Assembly: GCF_902459735.1 (NCBI RefSeq)
Contig: NZ_CABPRV010000013.1
Span: 1 to 64,000 of the forward strand
Origin: Pandoraea capi
GTDB taxonomy: Bacteria; Pseudomonadota; Gammaproteobacteria; Burkholderiales; Burkholderiaceae
DNA: 64,000 nt
Direction of reading: 5' to 3'
Both the position numbers and the translations under genes were made by a program. Position 1 is the first letter of the stretch; the number at the start of each line of letters is the position of its first letter. The notes under the pieces are model-generated. The model was not told where the DNA came from and did no database searches. It saw nothing but the letters and a program-made list of their open reading frames with translations. Shown in pieces: positions 35,681 to 45,113 of this stretch.

Positions 35681-37231
35681 TCAGTGGGCGCCCGCGGCAG
35701 CGTCGCCGCCACCTCCGCCACGGATCGGGCGCGTAATCCACACCATCGCGATCATCAGCACGAACAGCACCGCCGAGATCCAGAAGATGTCGTTCGCGCC
35801 GAGCATGGCCGATTGTTGCGTCACCAGCCGGTCGATGTAGCCGTGCGCCTGCGGTGTCGACATGCCGAGCTGATTGAGCGACTGCACCGAACCGTTGAAC
35901 GTGGCGTCGTAGGGCGTCAGGTTTTCCGTGAGCTGCGCATGGTGCAGCGAGATACGGTTATCCCACACGGTCGTGGCGATCGACGTCCCCACGGCACCGC
36001 AGGTAATCCGCACGAAGTTCGACAGACCCGCTGCGGCCGGAATGCGATGCCCCGGCAGGCCTGACAGGATGATGGCCGTGAGCGGGATGAAGAACATCGA
36101 CATCGGCACCCCTTGCAGGAAGGTCGGAATCATCAGCGTGCGCGTGTCGACCAGCGTGTTGAAGTGCGAGCGCAGCAGGAACACGAGGGCGAACAGCAGG
36201 AACGAGACGGTCACGACCCAGCGCGCGTCGAGCTTGGGCAGGAACTTGCCGATGATCGGCGACAGGATGATCGCGAACAGCCCCACAGGCGCCATCACCA
36301 GACCGGCTTCCGTTGCCGTGTAGCCGAGATAGATCTGAAGCCACTGCGGCAGGATCACGAGGTTGCCGAAGAACAGCCCGTACCCCACGGAAATGGCGAT
36401 CACGCCGCCGGTGAAGTTGATCCGCTTGAACAGTGTCAGGTCGACCACCGGGTGCTTCTCGGTGATCTCCCATATGACGAAGAAGCAGAACGACACGAGT
36501 GCCACGAGCGCCAGCACGACGATGGTCGATGAGTTGAACCAGTCGAGTTCCTTGCCCTTGTCGAGCATCACCTGCAACGAACCGACCCACAGCACGAGCA
36601 AAGCCAGACCGACGGTGTCGATCGGCTTGCGCTGCGTTGGCGTTTCACGCTTGGCGTAGATCAGCCAGGTGACGTAAGCGGCGCCGATGCCGACCGGGAT
36701 GTTGATGTAGAAGATCCACGGCCAGTGGTAGTTGTCCGAGATCCATCCGCCGAGAATCGGGCCCATCACCGGGGCGACGAGCGTCGTCATCCCCCATAAG
36801 GCAAGGGCCATCGAACTCTTGGCGGGTGGGTAGCTCGAGAGCAGCAGCGATTGCGAGAGCGGGATCATCGGCCCGGCCACGGCGCCTTGCAGCACGCGCG
36901 CCGCGAGCAGGATTTCGAGCGTCGGCGCCATGCCGCACAGCCACGAGGCCAGCACGAACAGCAGGATCGACGAGATGAACAGTCGCACTGCGCCGAAGCG
37001 CTCCGTCAGCCAGCCGGTGAGCGGCACCGAGATGGCGTTGGCGACGGCGAACGACGTAATCACCCACGTCCCCTGGCTCGATGAGACACCCAGGTCGCCG
37101 GAGATCGCGGGAATGGATACGTTGGCAATCGATGTGTCGAGCACGTTCATGAACGTGGCGAGCGACAACGCGATGGTGCCGAGTACCAGTTGCCCTCCCG
37201 AGAGCGGGGCAGGAGCGTTTTGAGTTGCCAT
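35681..37231 (-). CDS. emrB: DHA2-family multidrug efflux transporter (EmrB-like)
   Basis: This is a 516-residue major facilitator protein with 14 predicted membrane segments, the proton-driven pump of a tripartite system. Visible motifs include FMNVLDTSIANVSIPAISGDL in the first helix region, WLTERFGAVRLFISS (motif A), and APVMGPILGGWISDN (antiporter motif C). The ribosomal start MATQNAPAPLSGG is near the end of emrA, with 37 bases between. Substrates are unknown; EmrB relatives export hydrophobic toxicants and some antibiotics. It is the last gene of the operon before the terminator. Confidence 0.95.
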   Translation of the reverse strand: MATQNAPAPLSGGQLVLGTIALSLATFMNVLDTSIANVSIPAISGDLGVSSSQGTWVITSFAVANAISVPLTGWLTERFGAVRLFISSILLFVLASWLCGMAPTLEILLAARVLQGAVAGPMIPLSQSLLLSSYPPAKSSMALALWGMTTLVAPVMGPILGGWISDNYHWPWIFYINIPVGIGAAYVTWLIYAKRETPTQRKPIDTVGLALLVLWVGSLQVMLDKGKELDWFNSSTIVVLALVALVSFCFFVIWEITEKHPVVDLTLFKRINFTGGVIAISVGYGLFFGNLVILPQWLQIYLGYTATEAGLVMAPVGLFAIILSPIIGKFLPKLDARWVVTVSFLLFALVFLLRSHFNTLVDTRTLMIPTFLQGVPMSMFFIPLTAIILSGLPGHRIPAAAGLSNFVRITCGAVGTSIATTVWDNRISLHHAQLTENLTPYDATFNGSVQSLNQLGMSTPQAHGYIDRLVTQQSAMLGANDIFWISAVLFVLMIAMVWITRPIRGGGGGDAAAGAH

Positions 37232-37268
37232 GAGATGTCAAAGGGGGTGGGGGGCACCCCCCTCCGAT

Positions 37269-38513
37269 TTACAGGGGACGTGCGCGGGCCGGCTGATTGC
37301 GCGTGTCGTTGGCACCGCCTGCGCTGGCGCCTGCATTGGCGCTTGCACCGGCGTTCTCGGTGATGATCCTGGCGACGATGTCGTCGGCGTCGTGACCGAC
37401 CTTGTCGTACACGTCGGTCGAGTACACCGGCAGGGTGGGCGCTTCGCCCAGTTCCTTGCCATCGGTGTTACGCACGTTGACCTTGACCTGCATCGACAGA
37501 CCGACACGCAGCGGATGCTGCTGCAACTGCTTCGCGTCGAGCGCGATACGCACCGGCAGACGTTGCACCACCTTGATCCAGTTGCCCGTGGCGTTCTGCG
37601 CCGGCAGCAGCGAGAAGGCGCTGCCCGTGCCTGCGGAGAAGCCTGCGACCGTGCCCTTGTACTCCACGGCCGAGCCGTACACGTCTGCCGTGAGGGTCAC
37701 CGGCTGACCGACGCGCATGTGGGCGATCTGCACTTCCTTGAAGTTGGCATCGACCCACACTTCGTTGAGCGGCACCAGCGCCATGAGCGGCGCGCCGGTC
37801 GCCACACGCTGGCCGACCTGCACCGAACGCTTGGCCACGTAGCCGTCCACCGGGGCAGGGATCGACGTGCGTGCGTAGTCGAGATAGGCAGCGCGCACCT
37901 TGGCAGCCGCCTGCTGCACGTTCGGATGCGTGGTCACCGACGTCTTGTCAGTCAGCGCCTTGTTCGACACCAACTGGGCGCGGGCCTGTTCGAGCGCGGC
38001 TTGCGCGGTCTTCACGGCGTCCTGGGCGTGGGCCAGTTCTTCGCGCGACACGGCGCCCGTGGCGATGGCCATCTCGCGACGCTTCACGTCGGCCTGTGCC
38101 TTCGTGAGTTCCGACTCGCGCATGGCGACGGTGGCAGCGTAGGCATCGTTGTTCACGAAGTACGTGCGCACCTGACGCACCGTCTGCGCGAGGTTCGCCT
38201 CGGCTTGCAGCAACGCGACGCGCGCGTCGGTCTGGTCCAGCGTGACCAGCGGCTGGCCGGCCTTGACCATCTGCGTGTCGTCGACCTTCACGCCGGTGAC
38301 GGTACCGGCCACCTGCGGCGTGATCTGAACCACGTTGCCGGCGACGTAGGCGTCGTCGGTGTCTTCGTAGTAGCGCGCGTACAGACCGTAGTAAGCGCCG
38401 TAGCCGATGGCTGCGATTGCGATCACGGCCGTCAGCGTCAGCATCATGCGGCGGCGCTTGCCATTGTTCTGCGCCGGCTGGGCAGGCGCTTGTTGTTGGT
38501 TCTCGCTCATCAT
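37269..38513 (-). CDS. emrA: Periplasmic adaptor (membrane fusion) protein, EmrA-like
   Basis: The 414 residues start with a basic cytoplasmic segment (KRRR) and one membrane helix (about 23-45). The adaptor fold follows: a lipoyl half-motif (DAYVAGNVVQITPQVAGTVTGVKV), a long alpha-hairpin (about 95-195) rich in Ala and Gln, the second lipoyl half (IPAPVDGYVAKRSVQVGQRV) and beta-barrel domains. It bridges EmrB and the outer-membrane channel. ATG 38513 and the next codon ATG 38510 are both possible starts. Confidence 0.95.
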   Translation of the reverse strand: MMSENQQQAPAQPAQNNGKRRRMMLTLTAVIAIAAIGYGAYYGLYARYYEDTDDAYVAGNVVQITPQVAGTVTGVKVDDTQMVKAGQPLVTLDQTDARVALLQAEANLAQTVRQVRTYFVNNDAYAATVAMRESELTKAQADVKRREMAIATGAVSREELAHAQDAVKTAQAALEQARAQLVSNKALTDKTSVTTHPNVQQAAAKVRAAYLDYARTSIPAPVDGYVAKRSVQVGQRVATGAPLMALVPLNEVWVDANFKEVQIAHMRVGQPVTLTADVYGSAVEYKGTVAGFSAGTGSAFSLLPAQNATGNWIKVVQRLPVRIALDAKQLQQHPLRVGLSMQVKVNVRNTDGKELGEAPTLPVYSTDVYDKVGHDADDIVARIITENAGASANAGASAGGANDTRNQPARARPL

Positions 38514-38578
38514 TTGCTCCGTACTAATCTCTCAATGTGCTTTTGACGTTTGTCTTGTTTTGTGTGGCGCTCAGGGCC

Positions 38579-40102
38579 TCAGTGGGACTGTGCGCTGACG
38601 GATTCGCCGTCCGTCTTTGCCGGGCGTTCCTGCCCGACGACGAGGCCCGCGGCCTGTGCGTCGAAGCCGCCGCCCAGCGCCTTGATCAGACCGATCTGCT
38701 GGTCGCGGCGGGCGAAGTCGATATTCACGCGCGCCTGTTCCTGCGCGAGCAGCGACGACTCGGCGGTGAGCACGGTCAGTTGCGGCGTCAGGCCGGCCTT
38801 GTAGCGATCGATGGCGAGGTCGTAGGCGCGTTGCGCGGCGTCTTGCGCCACGCGTTGCGACACCATCTGCTTGTCGGCCGAACGAATCGACGACATGCGA
38901 TCGGCGATGTCGCCGAGGGCCTTGTTCAGCGTGGAGTCGTAGTTCGCCACGGCGCTCTCATAGGCCGCGTACTGACCCTTCAGGTTGGCGCGCAACCGGC
39001 CGCCGTCGAAGATCGGCAGCGAGATCACCGGGCCGGCCTGGATGTTCTGGCTGGTCGGATCGATCAGCTTGCCCAGCCCGAAGGTGGAGAAGCCGAACGC
39101 GGCGTTCAGGTTCACGTCCGGATAGAAGCGGGCCTTGGCGACATCCACGCCCTGAAGCTGCGATTCGACGCCCCAGCGTGCCGAGACGATGTCCGGGCGA
39201 CGGCCGAGCAGGGCAAGCGGCAGGTTATCGGGCAGGGCAGGCGTGGCCAGTTGGGCGAGCTTCGGCGGTGCAATCTCCAGACCACGATCCGGACCCTTGC
39301 CAAGGAGCACGCCGAGTTGATGGCGCGTGAGCAGGATCTGGCCGTCGAGCTGGGCGAGCTGCGTCTGAATGTCGGCGCTGTTGCTGTCGGCCTGCTTCTG
39401 CTCGACTTGTGTGTCGAGCCCGGCGCGCACGCGATCCGACGTCAGCTTGCCGAGGTTCTGGCGTTGCTTGCCGATGCGATCGAGCACGTCGTGCAGGGCA
39501 TATTGCTGAGCCAACTGGTTGTACGCGCGGGCCACGGCCGTCGACAGGGCGAGACGCACTTCCTGATCTTCGGCTTCTTCGGCGCGCTCGGCCGACGTGG
39601 CCTGTGCGCGTGCCGAACGGTTCTTGCCCCAGAGATCGAGCTCCCACGACAGCGAGGCGGTCAGATCGCCCTGCGTGAACCAAGTGCCGCCGTAACCCGG
39701 CGGGTAAATGGTGTTCTGGGTGAATTGCGTGCGATACACGTCGCCCGAGAAGCCGACCGACGGCAGCAGCGCAGCGGCTGCGCCTTCGGTCTGTGCCTGC
39801 GCGGCCTTAAGACGGGCGGCGGCCATGGCGAGATCGGGGTTGCCGACGAGGGCTTCGTCGATCAGGGAGACGAGTTGCGGATCACCGAAACGCTGGGCCC
39901 AGTCGGTGCCCGGCCACTGGCCGCCCTCGGAGGGCAGGCTGCGCTGGGTCTGATACTGATCGGGCGTGCTGATCTGCTTGTCGCTATGGATGCCGGCGAA
40001 GTTTGCACAACCGGCAAAGCCCAGCGTCACAGCCGCCAGACAAATGGCGGAAATCGCTGAGCGGGCCCGCAGATGCGGGAGGAATGGTGAGGCCGCTTTC
40101 AT
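38579..40102 (-). CDS. NodT-family outer-membrane efflux lipoprotein
   Basis: This is a TolC-like outer-membrane channel of the RND/MFS tripartite type, with 507 residues. A lipoprotein signal with lipobox LGFAGC puts the lipidated cysteine at about residue 32. Two OEP repeats follow, with typical motifs WAQRFGDPQLVSLIDEAL, LSWELDLWGKNRSARAQ and LGRRPDIVSARWGVESQ. It is encoded first of the three pump genes, 65 bases before emrA, so the operon supplies all three layers of the pump. The 142-base spacer to marR holds an imperfect copy (AATAGTGGACT, 40171-40181) of the sequence repeated upstream of marR. Confidence 0.94.
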   Translation of the reverse strand: MKAASPFLPHLRARSAISAICLAAVTLGFAGCANFAGIHSDKQISTPDQYQTQRSLPSEGGQWPGTDWAQRFGDPQLVSLIDEALVGNPDLAMAAARLKAAQAQTEGAAAALLPSVGFSGDVYRTQFTQNTIYPPGYGGTWFTQGDLTASLSWELDLWGKNRSARAQATSAERAEEAEDQEVRLALSTAVARAYNQLAQQYALHDVLDRIGKQRQNLGKLTSDRVRAGLDTQVEQKQADSNSADIQTQLAQLDGQILLTRHQLGVLLGKGPDRGLEIAPPKLAQLATPALPDNLPLALLGRRPDIVSARWGVESQLQGVDVAKARFYPDVNLNAAFGFSTFGLGKLIDPTSQNIQAGPVISLPIFDGGRLRANLKGQYAAYESAVANYDSTLNKALGDIADRMSSIRSADKQMVSQRVAQDAAQRAYDLAIDRYKAGLTPQLTVLTAESSLLAQEQARVNIDFARRDQQIGLIKALGGGFDAQAAGLVVGQERPAKTDGESVSAQSH

Positions 40103-40244
40103 CGCAAAACCTTTACGAGTGAAGTCTTGTACTGACAGTAATCGGGAAACTGCTGCTGGCGAGGCCTTGAAATAGTGGACTCGACAGGCTTTTTCGAAGG
40201 GAAATCAATGGATTCCGGACGTTTTCAGGATCGGTTCGCCGACG

Positions 40245-40754
40245 TCATCCGACTTCGCCGTTGGCAATCACCCGTCGCAGCAGACTCTTCAGAAATCCCA
40301 CTTCTTCCACGCTGAAACCACGCATCAGATGATCGGCAGCGCGCGTAAAGATGTCCGGCATCCGGTCGGCCATGGCATAGCCGGCCTCGGTCGCACTCAG
40401 GTTCACGGTGCGTCGGTCCATCTTGCTGCGCTCGCGAACGAGCAGTCCGTGGGCTTCGAGCCGGTCGAGCAGCCGGGTCACGGCGCTGGCATCTATACAG
40501 TAGTCACGCGCCAGATCGGCCGCTGTCTTGCTTTTGCCCGTCGCCACCTTGTAGAGCATGGTGGCCTGCGTGCTCGTGAGACCGTACTGCGACGTTTCCT
40601 TCGTCAATTCCGCCAGGATCAACTGACGCACACGCGCCACCAGGTACCCGAGCGAATCGTCGATGTTGTAGCCGTCACGTGGGGGATCGGCTTGCGGCGC
40701 TTCCGGCTGAGACGTCGGCACGGTCGCGGAGGAAGTCACAGGAGGTTCGGACAT
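40245..40754 (-). CDS. MarR-family transcriptional regulator of the efflux operon
   Basis: The 169-residue protein has an unstructured N-terminus followed by the winged-helix MarR fold: LTSTQATMLYKVATGKSKTAADLARDYCIDASAVTRLLDRLEAHGLLVRERSKMDRRTVNLSATEAG spans about residues 59-125, with the DRR wing. It lies immediately upstream of the pump genes in the same direction. Most such proteins repress the adjacent operon and release DNA on binding aromatic ligands. A cysteine (C86) within the DNA-binding domain could allow redox control, which is speculation. Confidence 0.93.
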   Translation of the reverse strand: MSEPPVTSSATVPTSQPEAPQADPPRDGYNIDDSLGYLVARVRQLILAELTKETSQYGLTSTQATMLYKVATGKSKTAADLARDYCIDASAVTRLLDRLEAHGLLVRERSKMDRRTVNLSATEAGYAMADRMPDIFTRAADHLMRGFSVEEVGFLKSLLRRVIANGEVG

Positions 40755-40765
40755 TTTCGTGCTGC

Positions 40766-40846
40766 TGCAATAGTTGACTTGTCACGATTATAGCGGGTAC
40801 TTAATTAATTTCAAGTCGATGCAATAGTTGACTAAGCAAATATTGC
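40766..40846. promoter_or_regulatory. Repeated MarR operator candidates upstream of marR
   Basis: The 14-mer TGCAATAGTTGACT occurs exactly twice (40766-40779 and 40820-40833), 54 bases apart. The second copy is also part of the dyad GCAATA-N14-TATTGC (40821-40846). Between them lies AT-rich DNA (TTAATTAATT). The repeats cover the expected marR promoter, just upstream of its start at 40754. Confidence 0.6.
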
Positions 40847-40984
40847 GATGAAAATTAGACGAAATGCTCTAGGATGGTGCGCTGCGGGGGAATCCGAGGG
40901 ACGCGGAAGGGGAGGATGTCACCCGGAAATTTCGTGACGCCCGTGAGTCAGCGAAGGGCGGCGTTGTTGCAATGCAGAAAGGCC

Positions 40985-41014
40985 ATGACGCGAGACGCAT
41001 GCAAGTGGTAGAAT
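40985..41014 (+). promoter_or_regulatory. typA promoter
   Basis: ATGACG (40985-40990), 18 bases, then TAGAAT (41009-41014). The -10 box is built into the dyad AGAATC-GCG-GATTCT (41010-41024). Transcription would start inside the dyad, about 30 bases before the typA ATG. Confidence 0.55.
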
Positions 41015-41051
41015 CGCGGATTCTCCAAAGGCTTTTTCGAGCACCTCTTTC

Positions 41052-42875
41052 ATGACCCGCGCTCTCCGTAATATCGCCATCATCGCGCACGTCGACCACG
41101 GCAAAACCACGCTCGTCGACCAGTTGCTGCGCCAGTCGGGCACCTTCCGCGAAAACCAGCAAGTCGCTGAACGCGTGATGGACTCGAACGACATTGAAAA
41201 AGAGCGCGGCATCACGATCCTCGCCAAAAACTGCGCCGTCGAATACGAAGGCACGCACATCAACATCGTCGACACGCCGGGACACGCGGACTTCGGCGGT
41301 GAAGTGGAGCGTGTGCTCTCGATGGTCGACAGCGTGCTGCTGGTCGTCGACGCCGTCGAAGGCCCGATGCCGCAAACGCGCTTCGTGACCCGCAAGGCCC
41401 TGGGCCTCGGTCTGAAGCCGATCGTCGTGGTCAACAAGATCGACCGTCCGGGCGCACGTCCGGACTGGGTCATCGATCAGACGTTCGACCTGATGGACAA
41501 GCTCGGCGCGACCAACGAACAGCTCGACTTCCCGGTCGTCTACGCTTCGGCCCTGAATGGTTTCGCGAGCCTTGATTCGAACGTTCGCGAAGGCACGATG
41601 AAGCCGCTGTTCGACGCGATTCTCGAACACGTGCCGGTGCGCGACGCCGATGCAGACGCGCCGCTGCAATTGCAGATCAGCTCGCTCGATTACTCGACGT
41701 TCGTCGGCCGTATCGGTATCGGCCGTATCACGCGTGGCCGCATCAAGCCGGGCCAGCAAGTCGTGATGCGTTCGGGCCCGGACGGTGAAATTCTCAAGCG
41801 CAAGATCAACCAGGTCCTGACGTTCAAGGGTCTGGAGCGCGTGATGACGGAAGAAGGCGCACAAGCCGGCGACATCGTGCTGATCAATGGTATCGAAGAC
41901 GTGGGTATCGGCGCGACGATCTGCGACGTGGAAACGCCTGAAGCGCTGCCGCTGCTGACCGTCGACGAACCGACGCTCACGATGAACTTCTGCGTGAACA
42001 CGTCGCCGCTCGCCGGCCGTGAAGGCAAGTTCGTGACGAGCCGTCAGATCCGCGACCGTCTGGACAAGGAACTGAATCACAACGTGGCGCTGCGCGTGAA
42101 AGATACCGACGAAGATTCCGTCTTCGAAGTGTCGGGCCGTGGCGAACTGCACCTGACGATTCTGATCGAGAACATGCGTCGCGAGGGCTATGAACTGGCC
42201 GTGTCGCGTCCGCGCGTGGTGCTCAAGGAAATCGACGGTGTGAAGCACGAGCCGTACGAAATGCTGACCATCGACCTGGAAGACGAACATCAGGGCGCGG
42301 TCATGGAAGAAATCGGCCGCCGCAAGGGCGAAATGCTGGACATGGTGTCGGACGGCCGTGGCCGTACGCGCCTCGAATACCGCATCCCGGCACGTGGTCT
42401 GATCGGCTTCCAGGGCGACTTCCTGTCGATGACCCGTGGTACGGGCCTGATGAGCCACATCTTCGATGCCTACGCCCCGCTCAAGGATGGTTCGCTGGGT
42501 GAGCGTCGCAATGGCGTGCTGATTTCGCAGGACGACGGCGCTGCCGTGGCCTATGCATTGTGGAAGCTGCAAGATCGCGGCCGCATGTTCGTGTCGCCGG
42601 GCGACGCGCTGTACGAAGGCATGATCATCGGTATCCACAGCCGTGACAACGATCTCGTGGTCAACCCGATCAAGGGTAAGCAGCTCACGAACGTGCGTGC
42701 GTCGGGTACCGACGAAGCCGTGCGTCTGGTGCCGCCGATCGCGCTGAACCTCGAATACGCCGTGGAATTCATCGACGACGATGAGCTGGTGGAAGTCACG
42801 CCGCTGACGATTCGCCTGCGCAAGCGTCACCTGAAGGAACACGAGCGCAAGCGCGCCTCGCGCGAAGAGAAGTAA
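41052..42875 (+). CDS. typA: Translational GTPase TypA/BipA
   Basis: TypA is a ribosome-associated GTPase related to EF-G, involved in 50S assembly and growth at low temperature or under stress. The 607 residues show G1 AHVDHGKT near residue 12, switch [16 protein letters not shown] near 74 and [12 protein letters not shown] near 128. EF-G-like domains III and V follow, with the BipA-specific C-terminal domain ([22 protein letters not shown]) near residues 522-543. Length and all motifs are standard. A strong terminator follows 67 bases after the stop. Confidence 0.97.
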   Translation: MTRALRNIAIIAHVDHGKTTLVDQLLRQSGTFRENQQVAERVMDSNDIEKERGITILAKNCAVEYEGTHINIVDTPGHADFGGEVERVLSMVDSVLLVVDAVEGPMPQTRFVTRKALGLGLKPIVVVNKIDRPGARPDWVIDQTFDLMDKLGATNEQLDFPVVYASALNGFASLDSNVREGTMKPLFDAILEHVPVRDADADAPLQLQISSLDYSTFVGRIGIGRITRGRIKPGQQVVMRSGPDGEILKRKINQVLTFKGLERVMTEEGAQAGDIVLINGIEDVGIGATICDVETPEALPLLTVDEPTLTMNFCVNTSPLAGREGKFVTSRQIRDRLDKELNHNVALRVKDTDEDSVFEVSGRGELHLTILIENMRREGYELAVSRPRVVLKEIDGVKHEPYEMLTIDLEDEHQGAVMEEIGRRKGEMLDMVSDGRGRTRLEYRIPARGLIGFQGDFLSMTRGTGLMSHIFDAYAPLKDGSLGERRNGVLISQDDGAAVAYALWKLQDRGRMFVSPGDALYEGMIIGIHSRDNDLVVNPIKGKQLTNVRASGTDEAVRLVPPIALNLEYAVEFIDDDELVEVTPLTIRLRKRHLKEHERKRASREEK

Positions 42876-42942
42876 AGCCGGCGACGGTGTGCGCGGTGCG
42901 ATGGATGTGAGTTCATATGCCGCGATGCCAGTCTGTTGGAAG

Positions 42943-42975
42943 AAAAGCCGGTGCCTTGCGCCGGCTTTTTTGTTT
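42943..42975 (+). terminator. Intrinsic terminator of typA
   Basis: AAAAGCCGGTGC pairs with GCGCCGGCTTTT (one G-U pair) around CTT, and the 3' arm continues into TTTTTTGTTT. Confidence 0.92.
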
Positions 42976-43154
42976 GCCGTGTCCCGTCTCGTTTGTCGTT
43001 TTGATGGTGTCTTTGCTCGCGCCGAGTGCTTGAGGGCAATGTCCCATGTGCGCCGGCGGTCAATCCCCCTGGGGATCGTGACGTGCCTTTGCCGGATGAT
43101 CGGCGGAGCCATGCCAGATCCATTTCGTTGACGCTTGTGAATCGTTCACCAGAC

Positions 43155-44276
43155 ATGACCGAATTTGTTCGAACCGAAATCCGAGGCCGCATCGGCTTTA
43201 TCACGCTGGCACGTCCGAAGGCGCTCAACGCGCTCTCGCACGACATGATTCGTGCGATGGCGTCGGCGCTTGCCGAATGGCGCGACGATCCGGCGGTGCT
43301 GGGTGTGGTGTTGCAGGGCGAAGGAGAGAAGGGCCTGTGCGCTGGTGGAGACATTCGCTATTTCCATGAGGCGATCGGTGCCGGGCGCACGGACATCATG
43401 GATTTCTTCACCGACGAGTACGTGCTGAACTACACCATTGCTTCGTATCCGAAACCGTACATCGCGCTGATGGATGGTGTCGTGATGGGCGGTGGTATGG
43501 GAATTTCACAAGGGGCTGCGCTGCGTATCGTAACGGAAGCCACGCGCATGGCGATGCCGGAGACGGCTATCGGTCTGTTCCCCGATGTCGGCGGCGGCTT
43601 CTTTCTCGCGAACCTGGCGGGTCATCTCGGTGAATACCTCGGGACAACGGGTGTCGTGTTTGGCGCTGTCGACGCATGCGAAATCGGTCTGGCCGACGTG
43701 GTGCTGCCGCGTGCCTCGCTGTCGGCACTGTGCGAACACCTCGCCAGCAGCGATTGGCCTGACAGCGACGCCGTGCTCGACGCCGCGCGGCGTTTCTGTC
43801 GCGAAAGTCTTCCCCCGGCAGGGCTCGCGCCAGGCAAGCTGGCACTGTTGCGCGACGTCATCGACGAGCACTTCGCGCTGGCCGACATGCCTTCGATCCT
43901 GAAGGCGCTCAAACTCGAAGCGCGTTGCGAGTATTCAGGTTGGGCGGAGGAGACGGAAGACCTGCTGCGTACCAAGCGCTCGCCGCTCATGGTGTGTGTG
44001 GCGCTGGAACAGGTACGTCGCGCACGCAAACTGTCGCTGGCGGACGAACTGCGCGAAGAGTGGTTGATGATGCGCAGTGTCTTCAACCTCGACGGTCGCA
44101 TGGGCGCCGAAGGCGTAGAGGGCATTCGCGCAATGGTGGTCGACAAGGACCACAAGCCACGTTGGCAACACCCGAGCATCGAAGCGGTCAAGCCGGAAGA
44201 CGTCCGGCGATTCTTCGACGGCGAACGGTGCGGCGCAGACAATCCGCTACGCGACCTCGGCAAGTCGCCCGAATAA
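43155..44276 (+). CDS. Enoyl-CoA hydratase/isomerase family protein, 3-hydroxyisobutyryl-CoA hydrolase-like
   Basis: The 373 residues belong to the ECH_2 branch, which includes 3-hydroxyisobutyryl-CoA hydrolase of valine breakdown. The crotonase oxyanion-hole motifs are ALSHDMI, KGLCAGGDIRYF (near residues 60-72) and DGVVMGGGMGISQGA (near 107-121). The family Glu and Asp appear in MAMPETAIGLFPDVGGGFFLANL. The C-terminal helical domain distinguishes it from short hydratases. ATG at 43155 was chosen because MTEFVRTEIRGRIGFITL is the family N-terminus. It stands alone, without other valine genes nearby. Confidence 0.9.
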   Translation: MTEFVRTEIRGRIGFITLARPKALNALSHDMIRAMASALAEWRDDPAVLGVVLQGEGEKGLCAGGDIRYFHEAIGAGRTDIMDFFTDEYVLNYTIASYPKPYIALMDGVVMGGGMGISQGAALRIVTEATRMAMPETAIGLFPDVGGGFFLANLAGHLGEYLGTTGVVFGAVDACEIGLADVVLPRASLSALCEHLASSDWPDSDAVLDAARRFCRESLPPAGLAPGKLALLRDVIDEHFALADMPSILKALKLEARCEYSGWAEETEDLLRTKRSPLMVCVALEQVRRARKLSLADELREEWLMMRSVFNLDGRMGAEGVEGIRAMVVDKDHKPRWQHPSIEAVKPEDVRRFFDGERCGADNPLRDLGKSPE

Positions 44277-44450
44277 GCCCGCGCTCGCCCTCGATCGATG
44301 TATCGGATCTGCGATCCGGCATCGTCGGTAGTTTCGAGGTTTTGAGCGCAAGCCGACGATTCCATCGGCGATACCGTCAACAAGTCCGACACGCGCGTGC
44401 TACCTCTGCGACCAGGGGCGATGCGTGGGTCGTCGGTGGCACGACTGAGG

Positions 44451-44873
44451 TTACACCGCCGCCTGACAGAACTGTTCGCCGACGGCCTGATCGAGCTTGC
44501 GGCAAATGTCTGCGAACGTGCCGACCATCACGATGTGCGACATATCGCGATAGACGCGCACGTCATGACTTTTCTCTACCGCCTGGCTGTCACGCCGCGC
44601 TTGCGGTTCGCGCAGATCACGCGATGCCTTGCCGGCTTTTCCGGCGGGGCAGGCGCGACGCGTGGCCGTCGCCATGGCCGCCGCAATCGTGCGTGGCAAC
44701 GTTGTGGTGCGAGTGCGCGCGGGCACCGTGTAGGAGCGGGCGATGGCGGGGGCTGATGCGAACGGGCCGGACAACGCCGACAGTCCGTACACCGCCGAGA
44801 GTCGCGTCTGTGACGACACGCGCACGCGCGGTTGACCAAGCGACGTACGCAGCAAACCTAAGAGTCGAGCCAT
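44451..44873 (-). CDS. Hypothetical protein downstream of lexA
   Basis: The function is unrecognised. The 140 residues begin MARLLGLLRTSLGQPRVRVS, are Arg/Ala/Thr-rich in the first 95 residues, and end in a more protein-like segment SHIVMVGTFADICRKLDQA. A GAAGAAGGA sequence upstream could act as a ribosome-binding site. The gene lies 240 bases after lexA in the same direction, so it might belong to the lexA transcript, like the downstream SOS genes of some other bacteria. It has no SulA-like motif. Composition of the first part makes a chance open frame possible. Confidence 0.45.
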   Translation of the reverse strand: MARLLGLLRTSLGQPRVRVSSQTRLSAVYGLSALSGPFASAPAIARSYTVPARTRTTTLPRTIAAAMATATRRACPAGKAGKASRDLREPQARRDSQAVEKSHDVRVYRDMSHIVMVGTFADICRKLDQAVGEQFCQAAV

Positions 44874-45113
44874 GATGCGATCCTTCTTCCAATGCGGGTC
44901 AGAGGGACGTGTTCTGCTGTCTGGTGAATCTTTGATGGCGCGGCGAAATCCGGTGCAAGAAGGCTTCGCAATGCGTCATCACAAATCACGGGCGCAGCAG
45001 GGCACGGGCGCCGGACCCAGCCCGGCGCAGTCGGAAATGCAAAAACTTCAGGGAGTGGGGCGACGCGCTACGTTGCTACGTCAGGCCGCCCCGGTATTCG
45101 CGCTGAACGACCG

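Noticed and set aside
40869-43112. Open frame of 747 codons antisense to typA
   Set aside because: Shadow of typA.
43925-44875. Open plus-strand frame covering the end of the hydrolase gene and the following spacer
   Set aside because: First half is out of frame within a real gene, and the rest is Arg-rich without features.
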